A stretch of 6,318 nucleotides of DNA, taken from Desulfovibrionaceae bacterium UBA6814 (lineage in GTDB: Bacteria; Desulfobacterota; Desulfovibrionia; Desulfovibrionales; Desulfovibrionaceae). Where the stretch lies: contig DKEU01000109.1 in NCBI GenBank assembly GCA_002452635.1, positions 667-6,984 on the forward strand, in the 5' to 3' direction. Each line of letters begins with the position of its first letter. Within the stretch, counting starts at the first letter, position 1. Of the stretch, positions 1 through 4,136 are shown one piece after another. The translations under genes and the position numbers were made by a program. Under the pieces are notes generated by a model that worked only from the letters and a program-made list of their open reading frames with translations, ran no database searches and was not told the DNA's origin.

Positions 1-93
1 GCCGTGGTCACTCGACACCTGCCGCTCCTCCTCGCACACCTCAAGCCGCTGTTGGCGGCGTTGGAGGCGGACGCAGGATGGCGCGAAGAGTGA
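1..93 (+). CDS. C-terminal end of an unidentified upstream gene (5' end outside window)
   Basis: Reading frame 1 is open from the first base to a TGA at 91-93 and gives about 30 residues rich in Leu and Ala (a stretch reads LPLLLAHLKPLLAALEADAG). Nearly every codon ends in G or C, as in the native genes of this window, which favours real coding over chance. The tail overlaps the start of the next small gene by 16 bases, an overlap common in co-translated genes. The fragment is too short to recognise a family. It may be the last part of a gene of the integrated element suggested by the tRNA remnant at 409-435, but nothing in the sequence proves this. Confidence 0.4.
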   Translation, partial: AVVTRHLPLLLAHLKPLLAALEADAGWREE

Positions 94-335
94 CTCCCAA
101 CATGCTTACACCTGGCAAGCTTGTAAACAGTCTTGGGTTGTTCTTTGATCTAATCGGGATAACAGCTTTTTTTCTTCGAGACCATCGCGCACTCTGGAAA
201 AACTCTGGCGACAAGGCAAGATTTTATGCACCAGCAGAGGAAGAAGCTCAAAAGGAGCAACGTATAATACGGCTGTTCTTTCTCTTGCTCATTATTGGAT
301 TTTCATTGCAACTAGTCAGCAACTTCATAGAATAG
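78..335 (+). CDS. Small two-helix membrane protein, function unknown
   Basis: This encodes 85 residues. The ATG at 78 is preceded by GGAGG at 63-67 with a 10-base spacer. A second ATG at 102 would remove eight residues and lacks a good ribosome binding site. The protein has a hydrophobic helix at about residues 15-33 (LGLFFDLIGITAFFL), then a charged middle (34-62) rich in Arg, Lys and Glu. A second helix at 63-83 has the pattern LLLIIGFSLQLVSN. This layout resembles small uncharacterised two-helix proteins known from many bacteria; that resemblance is from memory and gives no function. Base composition is clearly richer in A+T than the rest of the window, suggesting recent acquisition, in keeping with a tRNA-site integration just downstream. 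It overlaps the preceding gene tail, so the two may be translated together. Confidence 0.6.
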   Translation: MARRVTPNMLTPGKLVNSLGLFFDLIGITAFFLRDHRALWKNSGDKARFYAPAEEEAQKEQRIIRLFFLLLIIGFSLQLVSNFIE

Positions 336-408
336 TCCAACGCGAACTGGCGCTGCACGCTGCCCCTTGAATCCCTGCCCTGTGTGTTCTTTGCCGTCCT
401 TTTAGCTT

Positions 409-435
409 TGCGGTTCGAGTCCGCGCCGGGAGCCA
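409..435 (+). other. tRNA 3'-end remnant, probable attachment-site (att) scar
   Basis: The bases form a T-arm with a 5-bp stem (one G-U pair) around the loop TTCGAGT, then an acceptor-like strand ending GGGAGCCA. No D-arm, anticodon arm or 5' acceptor strand can be found upstream, where the sequence is AT-rich. A 3' tRNA end without its 5' part, joined to the tRNA-style terminator at 435-472, is the usual mark of the far end of an element integrated into a tRNA gene. One base seems to be missing between the T-stem and CCA compared with a standard tRNA, so the isotype is uncertain; a G discriminator before CCA would fit Asn, Ser, Trp, Gln or Glu. Confidence 0.5.
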
Positions 436-473
436 AAGAAAAGGGCTTCGAGTAATCGAAGCCCTTTTCTTTT
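435..473. terminator. Strong bidirectional intrinsic terminator
   Basis: This is a perfect 17-bp inverted repeat (435-451 with 456-472) around the tetraloop GTAA. The stem core is GGGCTTCGA and the base is A-rich on one side and T-rich on the other, so either strand produces a hairpin followed by a U-rich tract. On the plus strand it would end transcripts from the small membrane protein gene, or from an original tRNA gene. On the minus strand it lies 17 bases beyond the stop of the AhpD-like gene. Confidence 0.9.
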
Positions 474-488
474 GGGGGTAACGGCTTG

Positions 489-1004
489 CTACCGGGCGAA
501 GGTCTTGTACATGAGGGCGCCGGCCAGCATGTTGCCGGCGTGGGCCAGGGCGTCGAAGATGTCCGAGTCAGCGTAGTTTAGGCTGCGCAGGGCGTCGAGG
601 TCCTGGGGGCCGACCGCGGCGGGGTTGTCCACGGCCTTGAGCACGAACTTGAGCATGGCGTTCTCCCGCCCGTCCAGGATGGTCTCGCCCGCGCCGGCGC
701 GCAGGGCCTCCAGGTCCGCGGGGCCCGCGCCCATCTTGTTCAGCACGCAGCCGTTCCAGTCCACGCAGGCCACGTGCCCGGCCTTGGCCGCCACCGCGTA
801 GCGGATGGACGCCAGCAGGGGCGCGCTCAGGCTGGGGTGGGTCCGGAAGTAGCGCATCGTGCTGAAATACCGCTCCATGTACCCGGGGCTGGCGCTGAGT
901 AGCAGGGCCGGCTCCGGGATGCCCAATTCCGGCGGAAACGCGGCGTACAGTTCGGCCACCGTGCCGGTGGCCTGATCCGGGGAAACCGTGGCGATCTGGA
1001 ACAT
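489..1004 (-). CDS. AhpD-like / carboxymuconolactone decarboxylase-family protein
   Basis: This encodes 171 residues, a usual length for single-domain AhpD-like proteins. The ATG at 1002-1004 is preceded by GGAGG with a 6-base spacer (CCTCC at 1011-1015 on the plus strand). The helical core and active-site helix are recognisable: the segment around residues 68-91 includes RYAVAAKAGHVACVDWN. Family members have a CxxC redox pair followed by a VDxN-like segment. Here the first position is His77 and only the second cysteine, Cys80, is kept, with an extra Cys86 nearby. In AhpD proper the second cysteine of the pair attacks peroxide, so peroxidase-type chemistry is possible but unproven. The C-terminal half (about 108-168) has the family's conserved pattern of helices. 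The gene lies 77 bases after tetR on the same strand, and a TetR-type operator overlaps its own promoter-like sequence, so repression by that protein is likely. Confidence 0.8.
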   Translation of the reverse strand: MFQIATVSPDQATGTVAELYAAFPPELGIPEPALLLSASPGYMERYFSTMRYFRTHPSLSAPLLASIRYAVAAKAGHVACVDWNGCVLNKMGAGPADLEALRAGAGETILDGRENAMLKFVLKAVDNPAAVGPQDLDALRSLNYADSDIFDALAHAGNMLAGALMYKTFAR

Positions 1005-1029
1005 GGAAAACCTCCAATCCGTGGTTTGT

Positions 1030-1059
1030 AGTTGACCAGTCGTCTAGTGGCCGCGTCAA
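1030..1059 (-). promoter_or_regulatory. Predicted promoter of the AhpD-like gene
   Basis: Read on the minus strand, TTGACG (1054-1059) is followed after 18 bases by TCAACT (1030-1035). The -35 is close to consensus and the -10 is weak (3 of 6). Transcription would begin near 1023, giving a leader of about 18 bases that still holds the GGAGG ribosome binding site. The operator-like site 1032-1046 overlaps the -10 and the spacer. Confidence 0.4.
1032..1046. promoter_or_regulatory. TetR-type operator, site A (AhpD-like gene)
   Basis: The site TTGACCAGTCGTCTA matches site B at 1673-1687 in 13 of 15 positions, and in 12 of 13 over the part starting GACC. The half-sites TTGAC and GTCTA form an imperfect inverted repeat around a 5-base centre. 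It lies in the promoter-like region between the TetR gene and the AhpD-like gene, where a bound repressor would block polymerase. Confidence 0.65.
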
Positions 1060-1081
1060 AAAAAATCCGGCCGGGCAGCGC

Positions 1082-1660
1082 TCAGCGCAGCAGCCGGTGC
1101 AACACGAAGTCCTCGAACCGGCGCAGGGGCTCGCCGGACTTCTCGGCCTTCATGCGCAGGAGCGCCCCTTCCCAGGCTTCGAGCATGAAGGCCGCGGTGG
1201 CGTCCGGGTCGAGGTCCGCGGGTATCTCGCCCGCGTCCCGGGACTGGGCCAGGACCCGGGCCAGGCGCCCGGCCATGCCGCGCATGGCGTGGCTCACGGC
1301 CTGGCGCATGGGGGGGGACAGGTCGCTGATCTCCTGGGCCAGGTTGCCCAGGGGGCAGCCCCGCTCATAGCCCCGCGCGGCCAGGCGTTCGCGCAGCATG
1401 ACGAAGAATCCGGCCAGCCGGGCGAGCGGGCCGTCCAGGGGCGCGTCCAGGTACTGGTCGGCCAGGGCCGCAAAACCCTGGGCGCAGTGCTCGATCAGCG
1501 CCAGGCCGAAGTCCTCCTTGGACCGGAAATAGAAGTAGAACGAGCCCTTGGGCACCCCGGCCGCGTCCAGGATCTCCTTGAGCCCGGTGCGGTGGAACCC
1601 CTGGCGGTGCACCAGGTCGCCCCCGGCGTCGATGATGGCCTGGCGGGTGTCGCGTTTCAT
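1082..1660 (-). CDS. TetR/AcrR-family transcriptional repressor
   Basis: This encodes 192 residues from the ATG at 1658-1660. The N-terminal DNA-binding domain covers about residues 5-52, with a helix-turn-helix near 26-48 containing the TetR signature AGVPKGSFYFYFRSKEDF. The C-terminal ligand domain has the motif RGCPLGNLAQEISD (100-113), including Cys102, which recurs in many TetR proteins controlling detoxification genes. A GTG at 1669 in the same frame would add three residues, but it lies within the predicted -10 box, so the ATG is preferred. There is no Shine-Dalgarno sequence; the promoter position implies a nearly leaderless transcript. Operator-like sites lie in its own promoter and before the AhpD-like gene, so the simplest reading is autorepression plus control of that gene. 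The inducer is unknown; electrophiles or peroxides are guesses from the neighbour. An 8-base G run on the plus strand at 1310-1317 lies inside the gene. Confidence 0.9.
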   Translation of the reverse strand: MKRDTRQAIIDAGGDLVHRQGFHRTGLKEILDAAGVPKGSFYFYFRSKEDFGLALIEHCAQGFAALADQYLDAPLDGPLARLAGFFVMLRERLAARGYERGCPLGNLAQEISDLSPPMRQAVSHAMRGMAGRLARVLAQSRDAGEIPADLDPDATAAFMLEAWEGALLRMKAEKSGEPLRRFEDFVLHRLLR

Positions 1661-1668
1661 GGGGGCCA

Positions 1669-1697
1669 CTACTAGACCGGTCGTCTACAAATGTCAA
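1669..1697 (-). promoter_or_regulatory. Predicted tetR promoter
   Basis: Read on the minus strand, a perfect TTGACA (1692-1697) is followed after exactly 17 bases by TAGTAG (1669-1674), a weak -10. The start point would fall near 1661-1663, one to three bases before the ATG. Operator-like site B (1673-1687) fills the spacer between the two boxes, a classic place for autorepression. Confidence 0.55.
1673..1687. promoter_or_regulatory. TetR-type operator, site B (tetR autoregulation)
   Basis: TAGACCGGTCGTCTA is a perfect inverted repeat of TAGAC and GTCTA around CGGTC, and also contains the 8-base palindrome GACCGGTC. It sits between the -35 and -10 boxes of tetR. Similar TAGAC/GTCTA half-sites are known for some TetR regulators such as the NemR group; applying that here is inference. 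Confidence 0.7.
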
Positions 1698-1714
1698 CCC
1701 GGGGACCAACGCTG

Positions 1715-1746
1715 GAGAAAAGAAAGCCCCCGGCCGGGCCGGGGGC
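1715..1746 (-). terminator. Intrinsic terminator of the AraC/GyrI-like gene
   Basis: A 9-bp GC-rich stem (1726-1734 with 1738-1746, GCCCCCGGC) has a 3-base loop. On the minus strand it is followed by TTTCTTTTCTC. It lies 27 bases beyond the stop at 1773 and separates this gene from tetR. Confidence 0.8.
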
Positions 1747-1772
1747 GGAGGAAGGGGGCGGGATTGCCCGGC

Positions 1773-2651
1773 TCAGGCCGCGGGTTCCAGGGGGACCAGG
1801 ACCTCGGTGCGCAGGTCCTGGGGCGGGGTGCGGTCCGGGGTGTTCAGGTAGACCTCCAGGCTGGGGGCGTGGCGCATCTCCCGGCCCTGGGCCGGGATCC
1901 ACTGGCCGCACAGGGCATTGTAGGTGGCGGACAGGTTCTCGTAGGGGCCCTGGTGCACGGTGCGGGCGAAGTCGCCGCCCGCCAGCTCCTGCACCCCCAC
2001 CTCGCCCTCCGGGGCCGCGGCGTCGGGCGCGGTGATGCAGGCGTCGTAGCGCACCTTGTCCGGCGGGGTGGTCTCCGGGTCGTCGTGGCACACGCCGATG
2101 AACTGGGTCTGGGGTCCCAGGAGGCCCCGGGGCCCGGCCCAGGCGCAAAGCTTCTCCCAGGCCGCGCCGCAATCCGCGTAGGGTCCCACGTGGCGCACGA
2201 AGGCCACGCGCCGGGCCGGCAGTTGCACGATGCTCGCTTCCATGTCGCTCCTCCCGAGGTTGGTGGGAAACACCGGGCGCAGCGCGCCGGCCAGGGAACG
2301 GTCCCCGGCCGCGGCCCGCTTGCGGTAGGCCGAGGGAGTCTCGCCGAAGGCCGCCTTGAAGGCCCGGGTGAAGGCCTCGTGGCTCTCGTACCCGGCCGCC
2401 AGGGCGATGTCGGTCACCGGCCGGCCGCCCAGGGCCAGTTGCTGCGCGGCCCGCTGCAGCCGCAGCCGCCGCTGGTAGGCCGCCACCGGCTCGCCCACCA
2501 TGCCGGTGAACACCCGGTGGAAGTGGTAGGGCGACAGGTGCGCGGCCCGGGCCAGGTCCTCCAGGGACACCGGCTCGTCCAGCCGGGACTCCAGCAGGAC
2601 CAGCACCCGGTTCAGACGTTCGTGGTAGCTCTCGACGGTTCCCTTGGCCAT
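1773..2651 (-). CDS. AraC-family regulator with C-terminal GyrI-like effector-binding domain
   Basis: This encodes 292 residues from the ATG at 2649-2651, with GAGG 5 bases upstream on the minus strand. Residues about 8-112 form the double helix-turn-helix AraC domain: the first helix-turn-helix is near SLEDLARAAHLSPYHFHRVF (29-48) and the second spans about 78-110, with DIALAAGYESHEAFTRAFKA at 81-100. A short linker leads to a GyrI/SbmC-like domain (about 137-288), recognised by FVRHVGPYAD (151-160), HQGPYENLSATYNAL (233-247) and the C-terminal PSLEVYLNTP. In the family, Rob and related proteins carry the same pair of domains, and the second domain binds small hydrophobic ligands. The protein is therefore probably a ligand-responsive activator; its targets are not visible. 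It is divergent from dciA with a 120-base gap and is followed by its own terminator, so it is likely a single-gene unit. Confidence 0.92.
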   Translation of the reverse strand: MAKGTVESYHERLNRVLVLLESRLDEPVSLEDLARAAHLSPYHFHRVFTGMVGEPVAAYQRRLRLQRAAQQLALGGRPVTDIALAAGYESHEAFTRAFKAAFGETPSAYRKRAAAGDRSLAGALRPVFPTNLGRSDMEASIVQLPARRVAFVRHVGPYADCGAAWEKLCAWAGPRGLLGPQTQFIGVCHDDPETTPPDKVRYDACITAPDAAAPEGEVGVQELAGGDFARTVHQGPYENLSATYNALCGQWIPAQGREMRHAPSLEVYLNTPDRTPPQDLRTEVLVPLEPAA

Positions 2652-2720
2652 GTGCGCCTCGTGGGGAGGGGTGTACGCGACAGCGGCCTGCCGCGCTTGA
2701 CCGTTCTTGCGGAAATTTCC

Positions 2721-2751
2721 GGCCGGGGCAAGCCGCTTGCAAAGGCCGGCC
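2721..2751. repeat. Hairpin in the araC-type/dciA intergenic region
   Basis: GGCCGG (2721-2726) pairs with CCGGCC (2746-2751), and inside them GCAAG (2728-2732) pairs with CTTGC (2736-2740), with an uneven internal loop (G against AAAGG). It lies 20 bases before the dciA start. It could be a leader structure or simply a by-product of high GC. I see no convincing sigma-70 promoter for either gene in this 120-base gap. Confidence 0.4.
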
Positions 2752-2771
2752 GGGTGTGCTCATCTGGAGGG

Positions 2772-3263
2772 ATGGCGAAACGCAGGAACTGGGGCGGGCC
2801 GCGGGTGGAGGAGGTGCGGCGGGCCGGGGAGGCCCTGGCCGCGGTGTTCGACCGCCTGGGCGGGCAGGAGCCGCTCCTTCTGGCCCGGCTGTGGCGGGCC
2901 TGGCCCGAGGTGGTGGGGCCGGACATCGCGGCGCTGGCCCGGCCCCTGGGCCACCGCAACACCAAGCTGCTGCTCGGCGTGGAAGACGCCATGGTCATGT
3001 CGGAGATGGTGCACTACGCCCCGGTGGTGCTGGCCCAGGCCAACGAATTCCTGGGCAGGAATTTCTTTGACAAGGTGGAGCTGCATCTGCTAGGGGGGCA
3101 AGTTCCCCTGGATGGGAAGGGCGAGTCGCCCCCGGTTTACCGGCCCGAGCCGGTGCGTCCCGGGTCCCTGGGCGGCCTGCTCGCGGACCTTCCGCCGGAC
3201 AGCCCGGTGGCCAGGGCGTATCGGGCCTATGTGGAATTCTTCGCCCGGCGCGGGACCGAGTGA
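2772..3263 (+). CDS. dciA: DUF721/DciA-family protein, putative replicative helicase loader
   Basis: This encodes 163 residues. The core at about residues 13-108 fits DUF721: a leading helix (VEEVRRAGEALAAVFDRLG), the signature WRAWPEVVGPDIAALARP (41-58), a strand with LLLGVEDAMVMSEM, and a closing helix before VELHLL. DciA is the ancestral bacterial partner that recruits or loads the replicative helicase DnaB at origins; here the function is inferred from the family. The C-terminal 55 residues are Pro-rich, then helical, and specific to this lineage as far as I can tell. Start choice is imperfect: GGAGG at 2766-2770 leaves only one base before the ATG, an unusually short spacing; GTG at 2754 and GTG at 2805 are in-frame alternatives without better sites. 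The next gene follows after 31 bases on the same strand, so the two are probably co-transcribed. Confidence 0.85.
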   Translation: MAKRRNWGGPRVEEVRRAGEALAAVFDRLGGQEPLLLARLWRAWPEVVGPDIAALARPLGHRNTKLLLGVEDAMVMSEMVHYAPVVLAQANEFLGRNFFDKVELHLLGGQVPLDGKGESPPVYRPEPVRPGSLGGLLADLPPDSPVARAYRAYVEFFARRGTE

Positions 3264-3294
3264 TCCCCCGGAGCGAGCAGACAAGGAGACCGTC

Positions 3295-3639
3295 ATGAGC
3301 GTGGAACTGACCCTCGAGAGCCTGGGCCTCAAGAAGCAGCTGGACAAGATGACCGCCAAGGAACTGCGCGAGCTGGTCATGTCCAAGATCCCGCAGATCA
3401 CCGGCGCTTCGGGCATGGCCAAGGAAGAGCTGCTGCCGGCCATCAAGGACGTGCTGGGCATCAAGGAAGAGGAAGGCGGGGTCAACCCCTACAAGGAGCA
3501 GATCCTGGCCACCAAGCGGACCATCCGCGAGATGCGCGCCGCCAAGGTCGAGGCCCCGACCCGCAAGGCCAAGGAGATCATGCGCCGCAAGATCAACAAG
3601 CTGAAGAAGCGCACCCGCCGCCTGGCCAACGCGGTCTAG
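3295..3639 (+). CDS. Small Rho-N-like, basic-tailed protein of unknown function
   Basis: This encodes 114 residues. The ATG at 3295 is preceded by AAGGAG with a 7-base spacer. Residues about 19-56 resemble the Rho termination factor N-terminal (SAP-like) fold, with MTAKELRELVMSKIPQITGA followed by GMAKEELLPAI. This small helical fold often binds nucleic acid in other proteins. The second half is highly charged and probably helical or coiled-coil, ending in the basic stretch RRKINKLKKRTRRL (97-110), which would suit binding to RNA or DNA. It lacks the RNA-binding and ATPase domains of Rho itself, so it is not Rho. Its position just behind dciA suggests shared expression, and possibly a role in replication or transcription, which is inference only. 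The stop codon touches the large hairpin at 3639-3764. Confidence 0.8.
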   Translation: MSVELTLESLGLKKQLDKMTAKELRELVMSKIPQITGASGMAKEELLPAIKDVLGIKEEEGGVNPYKEQILATKRTIREMRAAKVEAPTRKAKEIMRRKINKLKKRTRRLANAV

Positions 3640-3764
3640 CCGGCCGTTGAAAACCCCGCGATGGCGGCGTTGCTTCGAAAACGTCAACCCCTCACGTATG
3701 CCCCAATACGCTTCGGGCCTGACGTTTTCTCGCGCCTTGCCGTCACGGTTTTTGAGCGGCCGGC
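3639..3764. repeat. Long imperfect hairpin, possible dispersed intergenic repeat
   Basis: The two halves of this 126-base stretch are imperfect reverse complements. The outer 8 bp pair perfectly (GCCGGCCG, 3639-3646 with 3757-3764). A mismatched middle follows, with GATGGC against GCCGTC and an A4/T5 segment. A perfect 9-bp block AAAACGTCA (3678-3686 with 3720-3728) comes next, and a tip stem CGTAT/ATACG (3695-3699 with 3706-3710) has a 6-base loop. No open reading frame fits. I recall related GCGTTGC...GCGCCTTGCC palindromes between genes in other deltaproteobacteria, but cannot check this here. It may also end transcripts of the dciA operon, although no clean T-run follows the stem. Confidence 0.65.
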
Positions 3765-3784
3765 AAGAGGGCTCGGCTTAGTGC

Positions 3785-3811
3785 TTGACAGCCTTCCCCG
3801 GACTCTATAAA
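3785..3811 (+). promoter_or_regulatory. Promoter of the tRNA-Gln/tRNA-Glu operon
   Basis: A perfect -35 TTGACA (3785-3790) and a -10 TATAAA (3806-3811) are separated by 15 bases, slightly short. Transcription would begin about ten bases before the tRNA-Gln gene. The bases just after the -10 include GCC, a GC-containing discriminator of the kind often seen at stable-RNA promoters. Confidence 0.8.
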
Positions 3812-3826
3812 CGAATCGCCTCGTGC

Positions 3827-3900
3827 TGGGGGATCGTCTAGCGGCAGGACGACGGGTTCTGGCCCCGTTAACCGAGGTTCAAATCCTCGTCCCCCAGCCA
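3827..3900 (+). tRNA. tRNA-Gln (anticodon CUG)
   Basis: This is a complete 74-nt cloverleaf. The acceptor TGGGGGA pairs with TCCCCCA, followed by discriminator G and an encoded CCA. The anticodon stem ACGGG/CCCGT encloses the loop TTCTGGC, giving anticodon CTG, which reads CAG. The T-arm is CGAGG around TTCAAAT. The first acceptor pair is U1-A72, typical of bacterial tRNA-Gln. The tRNA-Glu gene follows after 12 bases, so both come from one transcript. Confidence 0.97.
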
Positions 3901-3912
3901 CTTTTTCTCTAC

Positions 3913-3990
3913 GTCCCCATCGTCTAGCCTGGTCCAGGACATCGGCCTTTCACGCCGGTAACAGGGGTTCAAATCCCCTTGGGGACGCCA
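3913..3990 (+). tRNA. tRNA-Glu (anticodon UUC)
   Basis: This is a complete 78-nt cloverleaf. The acceptor GTCCCCA pairs with TGGGGAC, followed by G and an encoded CCA. The anticodon loop CTTTCAC gives anticodon TTC, reading GAA and GAG. The T-arm is AGGGG around TTCAAAT. It is the second gene of the operon and is followed by an intrinsic terminator. Confidence 0.97.
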
Positions 3991-3999
3991 TGATTGCAC

Positions 4000-4030
4000 G
4001 GCGGTCGCGGAAGCGGCCGCCTTTTTGTTT
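4000..4030 (+). terminator. Intrinsic terminator of the tRNA operon
   Basis: A 9-bp stem (4000-4008 with 4013-4021, one G-U pair) is capped by the tetraloop GGAA and followed by TTTTTGTTT. It begins 10 bases after the tRNA-Glu CCA. Confidence 0.92.
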
Positions 4031-4052
4031 GGGCGGGGCGGGCGGCCCTTGT

Positions 4053-4129
4053 CCTCCGGTCCGGCTTGAATCCCTGCCGGGTTCTGGTAAGGGTTTCCAG
4101 TCATCACGAGGCTCTTCCGGACCGGGAGG
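4053..4129 (+). promoter_or_regulatory. Long-range inverted repeat that can mask the ribosome binding site of the next gene
   Basis: CCGGTCCGG (4056-4064) is a perfect reverse complement of CCGGACCGG (4117-4125), 52 bases away. After one bulged base (G4126), CCT (4053-4055) pairs with AGG (4127-4129), making a 12-bp stem that contains the whole GGAGG of the following gene. Inside the loop, CTGG (4084-4087) can pair with CCAG (4097-4100). No clear promoter is visible between the tRNA terminator and the gene, so it is not certain that the 5' arm is transcribed. The repeat could instead be a protein-binding site. Confidence 0.5.
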
Positions 4130-4136
4130 TGCGCCC

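Noticed and set aside
1058..1075. Intrinsic terminator after tetR (CCGGCCGG followed by a run of eight T on the minus strand)
   Set aside because: The palindrome has no room for a loop, so no real stem forms, and the T-run overlaps the -35 of the AhpD-like gene.
1661..1669. GTG start at 1669 for tetR
   Set aside because: It lies within the predicted -10 box, lacks a ribosome site and adds only three residues before the normal TetR beginning.
1548..2771. Plus-strand open frame extending upstream of dciA
   Set aside because: It is antisense to tetR and the AraC/GyrI-like gene, has Gly/Arg/Pro/Val-rich low-complexity translation typical of GC-rich shadows, and shows no domain.
3868..4107. Minus-strand reading frame containing GDLNPCYRRERPMSWT-like sequence
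   Set aside because: It is the antisense translation of the tRNA-Gln and tRNA-Glu genes, a well-known false protein in annotations.
3990..4136. Longer start at ATG 3990 for the 589-residue gene
   Set aside because: The ATG begins with the last base of the tRNA-Glu CCA, the frame runs through the tRNA terminator, and there is no ribosome site; ATG 4137 has a good one.
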